Positions 22,401 through 29,455 of a stretch of DNA of 64,000 bases are shown one piece after another. A program made the position numbers and the translations under genes. Below the pieces are notes generated by a model. It saw nothing but the letters and a program-made list of their open reading frames with translations. It was not told the DNA's origin and ran no database searches. The stretch's first letter is position 1. Each line of letters starts with the position of its first letter. Source of the stretch: Pisaster brevispinus (Eukaryota > Echinodermata > Asteroidea > Forcipulatida > Asteriidae); assembly GCA_023634235.1 (NCBI GenBank), contig JAMKCF010000002.1, positions 10,677,091 to 10,741,090 on the forward strand. Reading direction: 5' to 3'.

Positions 22401-24780
22401 AATAAATTGCCTGTGTTATTCAATGCCGTACATGAAGTGTTTAATAAGAAACTCACCTGATTGCACGCATAGCTCTGTTGAACAAACGGAGTTGCATGAG
22501 TTGCTGTCCAAAATAAAATGTACTGGAAAAAGACAAAAAGCATGGTTTAAATTAACATGGAGAAACTCAACACAAGAATGTTCAACAAGATTTGTTTGCT
22601 TCATGGAAAAGAAATTAAATAGTGTGTTACGGAAATAAAAGAGTGCTGACAAGTCTTAAACGGCAGCAGGGTCGTACTTTATCTCAGGGCCACGATCACG
22701 CAAGGTCACACAAATGGCCATTTTAAGACTGAGTCACTAGTCTGTCATTCCCATTCATAAGTGCCCTGTTTGCTAAAAAAGCATCAACTAAAATGTTGGG
22801 AAATCTGTAAAACTTTTCTGTTTTGTAAATTTTCAATTCTTGTCGTGTGCTCAGGCTCTGTTTCACAAGGGATCAAATTTCACGCAACGCTCAACAGTTG
22901 CGCCTAGGCGTGCGAACCAATAGATTTTACACTGAGTACCGGCATATTGATTGCATTACATGCTGTTAGTGTCTGCGTAAGCTTGCGCGGTGCCAAAACA
23001 GGTATGGCTTTTGAGAGCCAAATGCATGCTAGCCAACTGGGCTGTAGTTCATAGCGCTGCTTATCGATGAGCAAATTTTCGTGCTAACTATTGCAGAAAA
23101 ATTTGCTTAAGCGTAAGTGTATTTCACAGGTTAGCAAGAAAATTAGGCGGTCACCTTGCGCGTTCAACATGGATTTGCATTGTTACATCATTCATTTTCA
23201 CACAGTAAGTACCTGAAGCTTAGCATGCCTTTTCACGTGCTTAAGGTTTTAGCAAGGTGCTATGAAATGGAAACTTGCACAGTAAACACAAAATCGGCCG
23301 TTAAACAGCTCTATGAAATTGAGCACAGGTCTTAAAAAGCTCCAGCAGTGAGCTATGTATTTATCAGCGGTTTAATACCAGGTAAACATGGTCATCTATG
23401 TGACCACCTTTCAACCAATAGGACTGCCTAAACTGTCTCGGATATTTACATTTTTGTAGGAATATTGCTTAATGAAGTTAAAAAGAAATTAAAACTTGAA
23501 AGCTTCATGAAAACAAATACATGGTACTGTCAAGCTCTTGGAAACGTACATTTTCTAAAGTTTGTACACATTTTCTTTACAATAGGCCTAATAGTAACAT
23601 TTAGTACAATGGGCCTGAAATTTGAGCAGCCAAGGCCACTTCAAATAATAGTAATAACAAGTTCTTGTATAGCGCATTTTACAATAGGCTAACGTATCAT
23701 TGCACTTTACATTAGTACCCTGGTCATTGGGCCAATAACATTCCTTTCTAATCTTTCTCAGCTCCCCTGGGGAGTACATGTATACAACCCTGAGCTGCCC
23801 GGTGGCGCTCCTCTACCCTTGCAGGTACCCATTTATACCCCTGGGTGAAGAGAAGCATTTATAGTAAAGCATCTTGCTCAAGGACACAAGTGTCATGACC
23901 GGGATTCGAGCCCAAACCCCGATGACTTAACCACCAGAACTTGAACTTGATGCTCTCAACCGCTCGGCCATGACTGCAAAGGGCACTTCCATTGGAAAAC
24001 TTAACAGTCTATTTGAGACTTTTGAAGGGGCACCAAGGCCAAGACCAGGGCAACAAAGGCCAGGGCCTCCTTGGCCTCCATATAATTCCAGAGGCCTACA
24101 TGCATGTAGATTTCTTGTGAGCACAGTTTTTGTAATTTTTCAGTGGGGGGAGTATTTTACTTAGAGAAAGTTTTAGTCCCATTTCGTTTCTTTTTTAAAG
24201 CTACATGTATTGTACAGAATCGGTCAGGAAAAACCATTGATTAATTTTAGTCTGAAAGCGTACAGATCCCTACTACATGTACTGTAGAACCTTTTTTTTT
24301 CTGTGAAATATTTCCCCATGAAACAAAGTCATTTTCAAGAAAAAATCCATCTGAAAACCCCCAGAAATACAACAGCTGCTTTCGGTTGTTACAGCAACAA
24401 AAAACGTTACAGGCTGAAAATTGTGCATGGTTTTCACTATTTCTTCTTACTCATACAAGGGATTAAGCCCGAAATTTGCACATAATATGGTTGATCGCAC
24501 AAAACATGAACACTGTGCGCAATTATCAGATCAGGGACCAGTCTAGTGTACCTTTAAAGAAAGTTTCAGTTACAATTCGTTCATTTTGAAATGTTAACAG
24601 ATAACACAAAATTTCGCTATGTTATAAAACGAGTAGTTAGATGTACTTACTTAAGAGTCCCAAAAGGCAAATTATGACGACCAACAGTGCTGAAATGATG
24701 TAGAGGAGGACTTTACTACGTTTGCCCTGCCGTACATACACATCCTCAATGACAAGCTCTTCCTTATCAGCCATTACCAT
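1403..24780 (-). CDS. M13 family metallopeptidase (neprilysin/ECE-like), 5' two thirds, 13 exons
   Basis: Type II membrane zinc endopeptidase of the neprilysin/endothelin-converting-enzyme family, expected to cleave peptides at the cell surface. Exons from 5' to 3': 24651-24780, 22457-22522, 20432-20593, 15756-15839, 14838-15055, 13793-13855, 12067-12183, 10414-10500, 9786-9919, 7735-7960, 6007-6105, 1785-1862, 1403-1509. All have GT donors and AG acceptors, and phases agree across every junction (1571 nt, 523 codons). The start ATG at 24780 precedes a short cytoplasmic tail and a membrane span (about residues 24-45). Then come the paired-Cys ectodomain start (CSTELCVQS), the family signature MDPCENFYQYSCGGW, VDQPGLFLGDREYYL, LYGTTTSTARWKRC and DWMDEKDKKVA. 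The HExxH, GENIADxGG and C-terminal Cys parts are absent, so they lie beyond the left edge. ECE-like rather than NEP-like spacing is suggested by the exon 8-9 region, but the subfamily is not settled. Confidence 0.9.
1510..2759. other. M13 intron sequence
   Basis: Apart from the 1785-1862 exon this is intron. Positions 1530-1595 contain a fragment resembling the GCGCC...AGGCGCTTTACAA segment of dispersed repeats. I see nothing else nameable between 1863 and the presumed LINE start near 2760. Confidence 0.35.
2871..4322 (+). CDS. LINE ORF, 2A leader plus endonuclease (truncated by frameshift)
   Basis: 483-codon open frame. Residues 1-20 are hydrophobic (MTAAITTLVFLCCLWGIFDC) and look like a secretory signal peptide. 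Residues 72-81 (DGDIELNPGP) are a 2A motif, D-x-E-x-N-P-G-P. Endonuclease/exonuclease/phosphatase motifs follow: LNINGLYGKLDQL, LALSETKL, RRGGGVAFFI, STVYRPPSS, IIIIGDLNCDF and SDHDLIYTNI (catalytic His within SDHD). The frame ends by a frameshift into TGA before the RT. 2A sequences at this position are known from sea urchin and amphioxus LINEs. Whether this copy is transcribed is unknown. Confidence 0.85.
   Translation: MTAAITTLVFLCCLWGIFDCSGDTQSPTCTLAHDQKSCVRYPACRQKRKFIGKPVIYYVNHVATFQDQLFLDGDIELNPGPSSLHGEPLHPDNTCTFDAVKNSAGLKRAHLNINGLYGKLDQLRVMLSNQPLHILALSETKLCDPICSSELHINSYTMIRKDRTRRGGGVAFFIHQNINSTLIQDPCLEELENLALLVSTPSSNSLLISTVYRPPSSPVSFFDNLESTLELFSSICTNIIIIGDLNCDFNSTSPRLTRLKESMSLFNLKQIVPEATRTTSNSSSLIDVILTNNLTIHSDCKVIPCAVSDHDLIYTNIKFKIPSQSHVEKSFRSFKNFDPDTFKNDLNGIPWAFLRDVDDPNIAWNIFHNLFNIDCNKNAPFVTRRFKANLPKWLENRTDIFHLMHERDVAKINARRTKPKEDWDRAKSLRNDVTSLCTAAKIDFYQNHVRVNQNHSKKLWSGLRGILPNKKNTNLPNTFMIRQ
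3084..3113 (+). other. 2A ribosome-skipping motif
   Basis: The codons read DGDIELNPGP, matching the 2A consensus D-x-E-x-N-P-G-P exactly. In known 2A peptides the ribosome releases after the penultimate Gly and resumes at the last Pro. That would split an 80-residue leader from the endonuclease/RT. The consensus match is direct; activity is inferred. Confidence 0.85.
4629..5776 (+). pseudogene. LINE reverse transcriptase, broken
   Basis: The RT palm is in one frame at 4629-5465: FIDLQKAFDTVNH (motif A Asp), SGIPQGSILGPLLF, MYADDTLIYYG (catalytic YADD) and HLGILLDNKLNF. The C-terminal thumb/tail continues in another frame to 5776 after a frameshift near 5455. Upstream, motif HDNW...HH is preceded by a nonsense codon at 4590 and a deletion. 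The family is CR1/L2-like by motif spelling. Confidence 0.85.
6655..6802. mobile_element. MITE, GGGGTCGATTTCACAAAGA termini
   Basis: The left end reads GGGGTCGATTTCACAAAGA and the right end is its near-perfect inverted complement, TCTTTGTGAAATCCACCCC. About 148 bp with a self-complementary interior (AGTCCTAA / TTAGGACT). A diverged relative lies at 15228-15376. Confidence 0.75.
7153..7519. mobile_element. MITE with perfect 52-bp terminal inverted repeats
   Basis: Bases 7181-7232 and 7446-7497 are exact inverted complements over 52 bp. Weaker pairing (GGTTTGAGGTA versus GGTTTGCGGTA, then CAAT-ATATT) extends the arms outward to about 7153 and 7519. The roughly 210-bp interior has no ORF. No clear target-site duplication. 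Confidence 0.8.
8440..8990. repeat. Direct repeat unit split by a MITE (8499-8796)
   Basis: A unit containing TCAAAATGGCTGCCA.TGACCTTG and ATTGGCTATA occurs at about 8445-8490 and again at about 8850-8905. A 298-bp element lies next to the first copy. Its ends are AGGGCTCGAATTT (from 8500) and AATTTCGAGCCCT (to 8795), a terminal inverted repeat. Confidence 0.6.
9640..9765 (+). mobile_element. 3' end fragment of a LINE related to the 2A element
   Basis: The segment ATCAGATGTGCTAGACGGGT TACCC resembles the 3' UTR of the LINE at 5886-5912 (GATCAGCTGTGCTGGATGGG TCACCC). It is followed by an (AAATG)n-like tail. It is a short 3' remnant, typical of 5'-truncated LINE insertions. Confidence 0.6.
10905..11200 (+). 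mobile_element. SINE, CACTTGTG-core family, tail variant b
   Basis: Contains GACACTTGTGCCCTTGAGCA followed by AACCATAATTGCTTC, then a tail with GGTAGTGCACTCTGCTCTAC. A longer inverted copy at 47245-47580 shares the same tail and includes a tRNA-like head. The 5' head is missing here. Confidence 0.7.
11228..11340. mobile_element. Fragment of the GGGCCCAATTTCA MITE family
   Basis: Begins GGGGCCCAATTTCAAAAATC and continues with the AAGCAGA / CTGCTAA words typical of the copies at 60250 and 62534. No matching right end, so it is a partial copy. Confidence 0.5.
11448..11605 (-). mobile_element. tRNA-derived SINE, family S1
   Basis: On the minus strand this reads like a tRNA: A box TAGCTCGGTTGGTAGAGCG and B box GGTTCAAGTCC. 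A family tail follows (CAATTTTTCTTTGTTCAACC ... CCCTTGTGGT). Related copies lie at 11832-11955 and 62753-62900. The shared non-tRNA tail makes it a SINE and not a working tRNA gene. Confidence 0.8.
11748..11955 (+). mobile_element. S1 SINE copy fused to an inverted S1 tail
   Basis: Bases 11832-11955 carry the plus-strand S1 head (ATAGTTCAGTTGGTAGAGCA) and the start of the tail. Bases 11748-11815 are the 3' tail of another copy in minus orientation. Both S1 heads here are preceded by GGGAGACCACCAACATTAGG, so the two head copies are inverted relative to each other. Confidence 0.7.
12955..13210. mobile_element. S2 tRNA-derived SINEs in inverted arrangement
   Basis: The minus strand at 12962-13040 has a tRNA-like head (GTGGTCTAGTGGTAAGAC, then GGCTCGAATCCC). 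The plus strand from 13088 has GGTTCGAATCCCACCCGAGT and the S2 tail (CAGGAGAGTACTGAGTATAC, ACATCGGTGTAAGG). Similar tails occur at 14350-14455 and 55295-55405. Confidence 0.7.
13265..13475 (+). mobile_element. SINE, CACTTGTG-core family, tail variant c
   Basis: Has GGCACTTGTGTCCTTAAGCA, then ATTGCTTCGTCCTTCGGATG and GTGTTTCTGGCAGTGGCTGC. A longer copy is at 15375-15720. The tail differs from variants a and b although the core is shared. Confidence 0.7.
14278..14455 (+). mobile_element. S2 tRNA-derived SINE
   Basis: tRNA-like head with A box GGTGGTCTAGTGGTAAGA and B box GGGTTTAAATCCC. A poly-G run (about 14369-14382) follows, then the S2 tail (GGGAAAGTACTGAGTACACA, ACATCGGTGCATGG). It is a SINE because the tail recurs at other loci. 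Confidence 0.75.
14470..14757 (-). mobile_element. SINE, CACTTGTG-core family, tail variant a
   Basis: The plus strand reads TATACAGCGCATTTTACAAT ... CTTTCTCAGCTCCC ... GGTACCCATTTATACCCC ... GACACAAGTGTCATGACCGG GATTCGAACC. Close copies lie at 23650-23965 and 36795-37112, with a shorter one at 34560-34770, all in the same orientation. The right end holds the tRNA-like B box. Confidence 0.75.
15228..15376. mobile_element. Diverged copy of the ATTTCACAAAGA MITE
   Basis: The left end GGGCTCAATTTCACAAAGAG and right end GTGTGAAATCGACCCC match the termini of the element at 6655-6802. The interior keeps ATCTTAA-type self-complementary words. Confidence 0.6.
15375..15722 (+). mobile_element. SINE, CACTTGTG-core family, tail variant c, longer copy
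   Basis: Contains a B-box-like GGTTCGACTCCCGG, then GGACACTTGTTTCTTTATGC, TTATTGCTTCGTCCTTCTGA and GCCTTGAGTACCTTATTGGT. It lies directly beside the exon at 15756-15839, ending roughly 35 bp from that exon's splice donor. Confidence 0.7.
15938..16302. repeat. Minisatellite, AGTAACTTTAGCA / ACCACTGGCC units
   Basis: About eight degenerate units of roughly 35-50 bp alternate AGTAACTTTAGCATTGGAAC with GGACCACTGGCCAAAATC-like words. Units differ by substitutions and small indels, so it is an old array. It lies in the intron between exons 15839 and 20432. Confidence 0.8.
16375..16550. repeat. Intronic repeat, paired with 20845-21025
   Basis: About 175 bp (from TACTTTTGGAATAGTTTTGA to AAAATACAATAAAAGTCA) recurs with few differences at 20845-21025. 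Both lie in introns of the M13 gene in the same orientation. Confidence 0.75.
16563..16715. mobile_element. Right half of a GGGCCCAATTTCA-family MITE
   Basis: Contains TTTTCTGCTATCAAAAAGTG AGCAGAATACCA and ends GAGCAGCTCTATGAAAATAG, matching the copy at 60250-60462. The left terminal repeat is missing. Confidence 0.5.
17017..19115 (+). pseudogene. Decayed Cys-rich protein gene remnant
   Basis: Three patches look like old coding sequence on the plus strand. At 17017-17223 an open frame starts MAAPEEMCVCHFIES and contains FTAVSWQKFRDR. Around 18310-18550 there is coding-like sequence with a CIIC pair but several stops. At 18680-19115 broken frames include EVRYH, a YKD-like word and a tail with CTELCKCSDCKN and an acidic end. 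The order (CxxC, YHxxC-like, then Cys-rich tail) resembles a family of uncharacterised, often multicopy invertebrate proteins. Stops and frameshifts in the two 3' patches make a working gene unlikely. Only the first patch is intact. Identity is uncertain. Confidence 0.4.
19822..20155. repeat. Tandem duplication, unit about 168 bp
   Basis: Two adjacent copies share AGAAGTTATACACAAAATAC, GAGCAAAAATAGTCCGCA, GCCCATGGGAACAGTCAGAT and AATCAGCACCATCGAATTAG. The second copy carries a few substitutions. Non-coding, in the M13 intron. Confidence 0.8.
20845..21025. repeat. Second copy of the intronic 175-bp repeat
   Basis: Matches 16375-16550 except for an inserted CTACATGTA and scattered substitutions. 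It lies in the intron between the exons at 22457 and 20593. Confidence 0.75.
21030..22456. other. M13 intron without recognised elements
   Basis: AT-rich intron with long C or G runs (about 21364-21381 and 21956-21972) and a CCCACCCCCC stretch near 22260. No coding or known repeat signal found. Confidence 0.35.
23038..23335. mobile_element. Diverged MITE, GCTCTATGAAATTGAGC end
   Basis: Starts near TAGTTCATAGCGCTGCTTAT and ends AACAGCTCTATGAAATTGAG, the inverted termini of the GGGCCCAATTTCA family. The interior is rearranged and longer than in the copy at 60250. Confidence 0.5.
23650..23965 (-). mobile_element. SINE, CACTTGTG-core family, tail variant a
   Basis: Near full-length. The right end on the minus strand is a tRNA-like head (GTCATGGCCGAGCGGTTGAG) with B box GGCTCGAATCCCGG, then CACTTGTGTCCTTGAGCAAG and GGTATAAATGGGTACCTGCA. 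The head spacing suggests a Leu/Ser-type tRNA origin with a long variable arm. Confidence 0.8.
24230..24565. mobile_element. MITE-like repeat shared with 49270-49640
   Basis: Shared words include TTTTAGTC.GAAAGC, CTACATGTACTGTAGAACC, TTTCTGTGAAATATTTCCC and ACAAAACATGAACACTG, ending in ACCTTTAAA. It lies about 90 bp from the M13 exon at 24651. Confidence 0.65.
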
Positions 24781-25800
24781 CTTGCATTACTGACTCGTGG
24801 TGTCACCTGATGACACTGCATTAATTAACACAGATAATGGTAATTAAACACGGCCGTGTGATCTCCTCTCTACCAATCAGATTGGATAACTCGTCCTTGT
24901 TATTATAAAAATCAAATCAAAGATTTAAAGCACTTTTGAGTTAGATTTGAGTAATGTTTGACACAATGCCTTGCTTAGTAACAAGCACTTAAAATTTTTA
25001 TTCCTCGGATTATAGTATAGGCCTAGAGACGGCGCTATGTGAAATGATTCCGGGCAAGTTCAACAGCAACCTCCAGATGAGCAAACCCTTGCCATTGTGC
25101 CATATACACATTCATGCAGAATGTATGCGTGTTCAACAAAACATAATGTATTGAGGCAATCCTTTCATTTCTCCCTGTGTGGTTTGAACACAACATTGGT
25201 CTAGCAACTCTGGGGTTGAAAAGGGGGAGAACACACGCTGACTTCTTCAATTTATGTTCACATTGTACATTCTACACAGACCCACATATATATATGCAAA
25301 TGTGGTTTGTGAATCAGACACAGGTCAGAACTCACACAATTATCCCCTGGTGCATGCAGATCTTTGGCCTGCATCTTTGCGAGTGGCTGATAGTCAGAAT
25401 GTATGTCGTAGTAAGTACCATACCAAATTTAGTTTGATCCTTCTCCAACAAGGGGTCAGTGCCAAATTTGCAACTATCTGCATTACTTTACCAGCTGCAC
25501 ACAATCATTATCTAAGCTGTACACTATCATGGTTATAGCCCCATATAAAGTAGTGAAATTTGCCGTTTACGCCCCCTAGTTCTTTAGAAGTATGAGCACT
25601 GATCATAAACATTAATAGTACAATAATCGTAAAATCCTGCATCCTGTGTTCCGACAACCCCCCCCCCCCCAGTGCCCCCACCCAATTGCACCCACACCAC
25701 ACATGTTTTTTTACCCTGTCAATCGGGTACTTCTCTAAGTTAGTTCTATTTGTTTTCCCACTGTTTGGATTAAACTGGGTTTTTTCCAGCAACGCCCCCA
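24781..25800. other. Sequence 5' of M13 exon 24651-24780
   Basis: If the ATG at 24780 is a true start, the proximal promoter lies here. No TATA box or initiator is obvious. A C10 run is at about 25660-25670. No coding signal. Confidence 0.3.
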
Positions 25801-25803
25801 ATA

Positions 25804-25976
25804 GACCTTTATCATGCTGCCGCCATCTTGGTCATGTTCCTTGTATCCAGTAACAGTATTGGATGCTAATATTCACTGTACAAAAAAGGTACCAGATTAT
25901 TTTTCCTTCCAGCCTCGGTTTGGTTACATTAAGCTGAATAGGAGAAAATCAAGATGGCCGCACCATGATAAAGGTC
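25804..25976. mobile_element. MITE with GACCTTTATCATG...CATCTTG termini
   Basis: The ends GACCTTTATCATGCTGCCGC and GCGGCCATCTTG-type sequence form inverted repeats of about 27 bp (right arm CAAGATGGCCGCACCATGAT). TA dinucleotides at 25802-25803 and 25977-25978 fit a TA target duplication. Confidence 0.75.
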
Positions 25977-25979
25977 TAT

Positions 25980-27765
25980 AGTGCAGTACATGAAAGTGAA
26001 GCGAGAACGTTCTTGCTTCATGTCAAGACACTTCGTTCCGTTTTGTTAAAATCCTTGATTTCAACGGGTAGACACTACCACACAGGTACACTGAAAATGG
26101 CTCACTTTTTCTAATGTTTATGAAATTGGCTCATTGGGCTATATCATTACTTCTTTTGTTTATAATTCCAGTAATTACCACACCTCCACCCCACTGCTCA
26201 GACCTCCCAGTGGTTCCTGAGTTCATTATGCAATCACAGACTCCAGACAATACCCATGTTCTGTCCCAATAGACCAGTAACTGGGGCGTGAAGATGCCAA
26301 ACTTTAAAAAAAGGAGTACAGCAGTTACTAGGTCTAGTCTCAACTAGTCCCAAGAATCAAGTTGGGACAGAACACCCACATTGATGTAGGTGACTTACGC
26401 TGTTTAATTTGTAATATATTTAGATGGTCTGATTTCTTGTGCAGTCTCCTTTTTGTGAGCATCACAGGTCTTGTCAAGTACTGTAGGCCCCTATATTTCT
26501 TTACAGCCAAAGACCAGACCAGCCAGAAACACACCATGAGTGGCAAACCCTTTCTCTTTTACGATAAGCGTACACTTAGTTCGTTTACGTGCATTGCAAA
26601 ACACACAGCTGTCTGGCAAATCTATAACTTACACAAAACTAGACTTGACCTTTTGTACAACACGTTTTCTTTATGTAATATAAGTAATTGTTGAGTTATA
26701 GGGATAAATGTATGTCTTCTATCAAAGAAATGTCTGAATGTGTATTTAATTCTTCATCTGTCTTTGTCATTTTTCTCCAACCTTGAAGCCAGAAACGTGA
26801 GAGAGTTCACAGAGTATCAATTATAAACGGGGGTTACGATTGTCACAAACTTGAACAGGGAACGATTTTGTCCAGCAATTTTGCAAAGCAAAATACTTAA
26901 GAAGTTAAGCTAAACTTGTTGACCCAGCACACTGAATGCTCACATAAGAATTATTCATTGACTCATGAGAAGCAAATTGGTGGTTGTTGAGTAGCAAAAA
27001 CTGGTACAGTTTGTGTAACATTTGTCATTTGCTATGCTCTACAAACAAAGAAAACCAATCACTGTTGAAGGAGGCGTAACACTAGCAGTTAGCATTATAA
27101 CTATAACAATAACAATAACATTAACAGTATAAACAGTAACACTACAGCAACACCAACACTAGCACAGTAACACTACAGCATGAACAGAGTAACACCAGTA
27201 ACACTTAAACATGTTAAAGTAACAGTATTAACACAAACACATGTAGCAGTAACACTATACCATGTTAATGGTTATACCATGCATTGAGGAAGGAAATCCA
27301 TGACCATTGGTTAATGGTGGTAGGTTTTGTAAGGCATTGGCTAGTGTCACATTTAAACAGCACACTAAGGAAGGTAACAACATTACATTTTACAGTAAAA
27401 CAGACCCAAAATTAACACTGTCCTTTCTTCATATTTTCCTTCCTCCATGGATGGATGGAGCATAGAGGAACACTAGCAAGTAGCACTCAGCGTGGATGGA
27501 GGACATGGAGGAAGGGTTCCCTTCTTCATGCACTCAGTTAAGCCCAGAGAGCGGGCACCTAACTCACACACACACACCATGGAGGTAGAATTAGACCTCC
27601 ATGCACACACAAACAACTTATTGTTAAACCATGGAGGAAGGATTTCCATGGTTAACCTTTCTCTATGGTTAAACCATGGAGCTATAGCTCCATGATGGTT
27701 AAACTAGCTCAGAGCTCAGGCTCAGTCCACGTCGTCAAACAAAAAAATATAGTAAAATTACTTAC
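25980..27765. repeat. Spacer with simple-repeat tracts
   Basis: From about 27080 to 27260 a degenerate GTAACA/ACACTA array (AACACTACAGCA words) dominates. From 27435 to 27710 there are many self-complementary CCATGGAGGAAGG/ACCATGG words that can fold on each other. No credible coding exon seen between 25980 and 27080. Confidence 0.45.
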
Positions 27766-27985
27766 AATTTCAATTTGTCGAAGGTTTCTTCTCAGTTGAT
27801 CCCCTCTCCGATCTTCTTCGTCCTAATTATAAATTATACTCAAAGACCTCTTCCTGCTGCTGGCAATTAGAAAAGGAAACACTTCGAGGATCGGGTTTCA
27901 GAACGGTTATTACCTCCGGTGTCAGCACAGGAACCACCCCTGCAGTCATGGCAGTGCAACGGAGACGAGACTCGACTGTTGTCAT
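27766..27985 (-). CDS. Possible alternative first exons of the M13 gene
   Basis: Two minus-strand blocks look like coding exons. One runs 27914-27985 (ATG at 27985, 24 codons, donor GTAATA). The other runs 27766-27822 (19 codons, DEEDRRGDQLRRNLRQIEI, acceptor TTAG, donor GTAAGT). Both are phase 0, so they join in frame. They encode a charged cytoplasmic-type tail. ECE genes are known to use alternative first exons with different cytoplasmic tails. Joining to the exon at 24780 would need the weak acceptor directly before that ATG, since an in-frame TAA lies 9 bases upstream of it. The link to this gene is therefore inference. Confidence 0.45.
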
Positions 27986-28045
27986 TTTGAGACCGCCCCC
28001 CGCGGTCGGCCGGACGTCGCGGGCGCGCGATGGCCGGTGTCATGC
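27986..28045 (-). promoter_or_regulatory. CpG-rich stretch upstream of the alternative first exon
   Basis: About 60 bases immediately 5' (minus strand) of the ATG at 27985 are very GC- and CpG-rich (CCGCGG, GACGTCGCGGGCGCGCG), unlike the AT-rich surroundings. This fits a CpG-type promoter for the M13 gene. No TATA box is evident. Promoter role is inferred from position and composition only. Confidence 0.35.
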
Positions 28046-28999
28046 GTACTTTTTTAGGTGGAAGGCCCGGGGAAGCAGAATCTCCTGCACCGGATTCCGC
28101 TTTCAGGACAGAGGTACTAGACTGCCTTCAGCCCTTCTGCTAAAATAACTGCAGGTGGTTGTTTATAGGAGTGGTTTTTCTTTCTTTCATAAGTAATTCT
28201 TTAGAAGCCTTTTAAAAGCTTGTTTGTGTAAAGTTTTGCTTCGTGTCAAAAACTTAATGAAAAGTGTTTTTTTTAACTTATGTGAAAAACTACTTACAAA
28301 TCTAAAGCAACCATCAGATAAAGCTTTGTTTTCTTTTTGCGTGGAGGTCCAGCAAAACAAACGCTTGAGATGAATTTGCCATTGAACATCACATGTTTTG
28401 AACTTCCAAAAAGACAACTTTTTTAAGCAAAATTTGTTTTTTCTTAGTTGTACTATTTACGGTGTTTTGAACAATTCGTTTTTTCATTCGGACAAATATT
28501 AAGCAGTGGGGCCATATTTATCGAACGAAAGCGCTTTAAAACTGAGTGTACCCAATTATTTCCTTTAATTGCATAGCCCCCCCCCCCCCCCCCCACCCTT
28601 GACGTTGGTCAGGAGGGCGGGGTTGTGTTCAATCACGCCATACCTTGTCAGGGTATAAATGGGAGAAGTTACCAAATTGAGGCATCATAGATGCAATTTT
28701 TAAACCAAAAGTGCCATTGTCGTTTATTGAATAGAAAGATTACTTATTTTAAAATGTTAACAAAAAAGGGGGGACTGTGTAAAATCATTGAGGCTACCTC
28801 CATTGGTAAAATAAACGTTGGTTTTAAAACGAGAATAGCAAAAGTGTTTGTCTAGTCTACACACACAAATAGCGCGTCCGGATGATGGCGTACTGGCGCC
28901 CTCGCTTGGTAGCCATTTCACGTTGGCCTCTTTTTGTCCACACATGCCTACTACCTTGAGTGAAGACTACTTGTAACTAGCTGAAGGCAGCTCTCAGAC
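28046..28999. other. Intergenic spacer between divergent M13 and CoA-transferase genes
   Basis: About 1.4 kb separates the alternative M13 ATG from the CoA-transferase ATG at 29456. It contains a C17 run near 28578-28594 and no coding exon I can support. The divergent layout could mean shared regulation, which is inference. Confidence 0.35.
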
Positions 29000-29139
29000 T
29001 AGCCTTTAGTCAAGGCGCACCGCGACACCCCAGCCCAGGTATCACGCACGAAAAAGACTAGCGCGAGCGGCGAAGCCTAGTCTTTTTTCGTGCGTGATAT
29101 CTGGGCTGGGGTGCCGCGGTGCGCCTTGACTAAAGGCTA
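29000..29139. mobile_element. Foldback MITE with 9-bp target duplication
   Basis: Arms of about 58 bp (TAGCCTTTAGTCAAGGCGCA inward to AAAAAGACTA, and the inverted complement) flank a short GC-rich loop. The 9-mer CTCTCAGAC stands directly on both sides (28991-28999 and 29140-29148), a perfect target-site duplication. It lies about 320 bp upstream of the CoA-transferase start codon. Confidence 0.85.
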
Positions 29140-29455
29140 CTCTCAGACAGGCAGACAGGTTGACCTACTTAAGGTCATGTATTTGACGACGGGTACTACG
29201 TGCGGGCAGTACTGCCGCAACCGTCAATACATTTATCCTTAAGTAGGTGTGTCATGTGTTTGTAGTACAAAATCATCAACAAAACACCAACAACACATTA
29301 ACTTTTGTTTTGTTTAGTGTGTCAGCCTGTACATACCTTGCTCTATGGTCTGTACGATAGTTTTGTAACAAGTAAGGGACATATTCACCGTAATAACTTA
29401 TTTATTGTTGACCAATTGACTGGTTTCTCTGCGGATCCGGGATAGTGAACGTTTG

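Noticed and set aside
1403..24780. Complete M13 peptidase
   Set aside because: No HExxH or GENIADxGG coding sequence was found left of 1403, so the gene is cut by the window edge.
26362..26694. 110-codon frame in the spacer
   Set aside because: No domain, no splice context and composition like the surrounding spacer.
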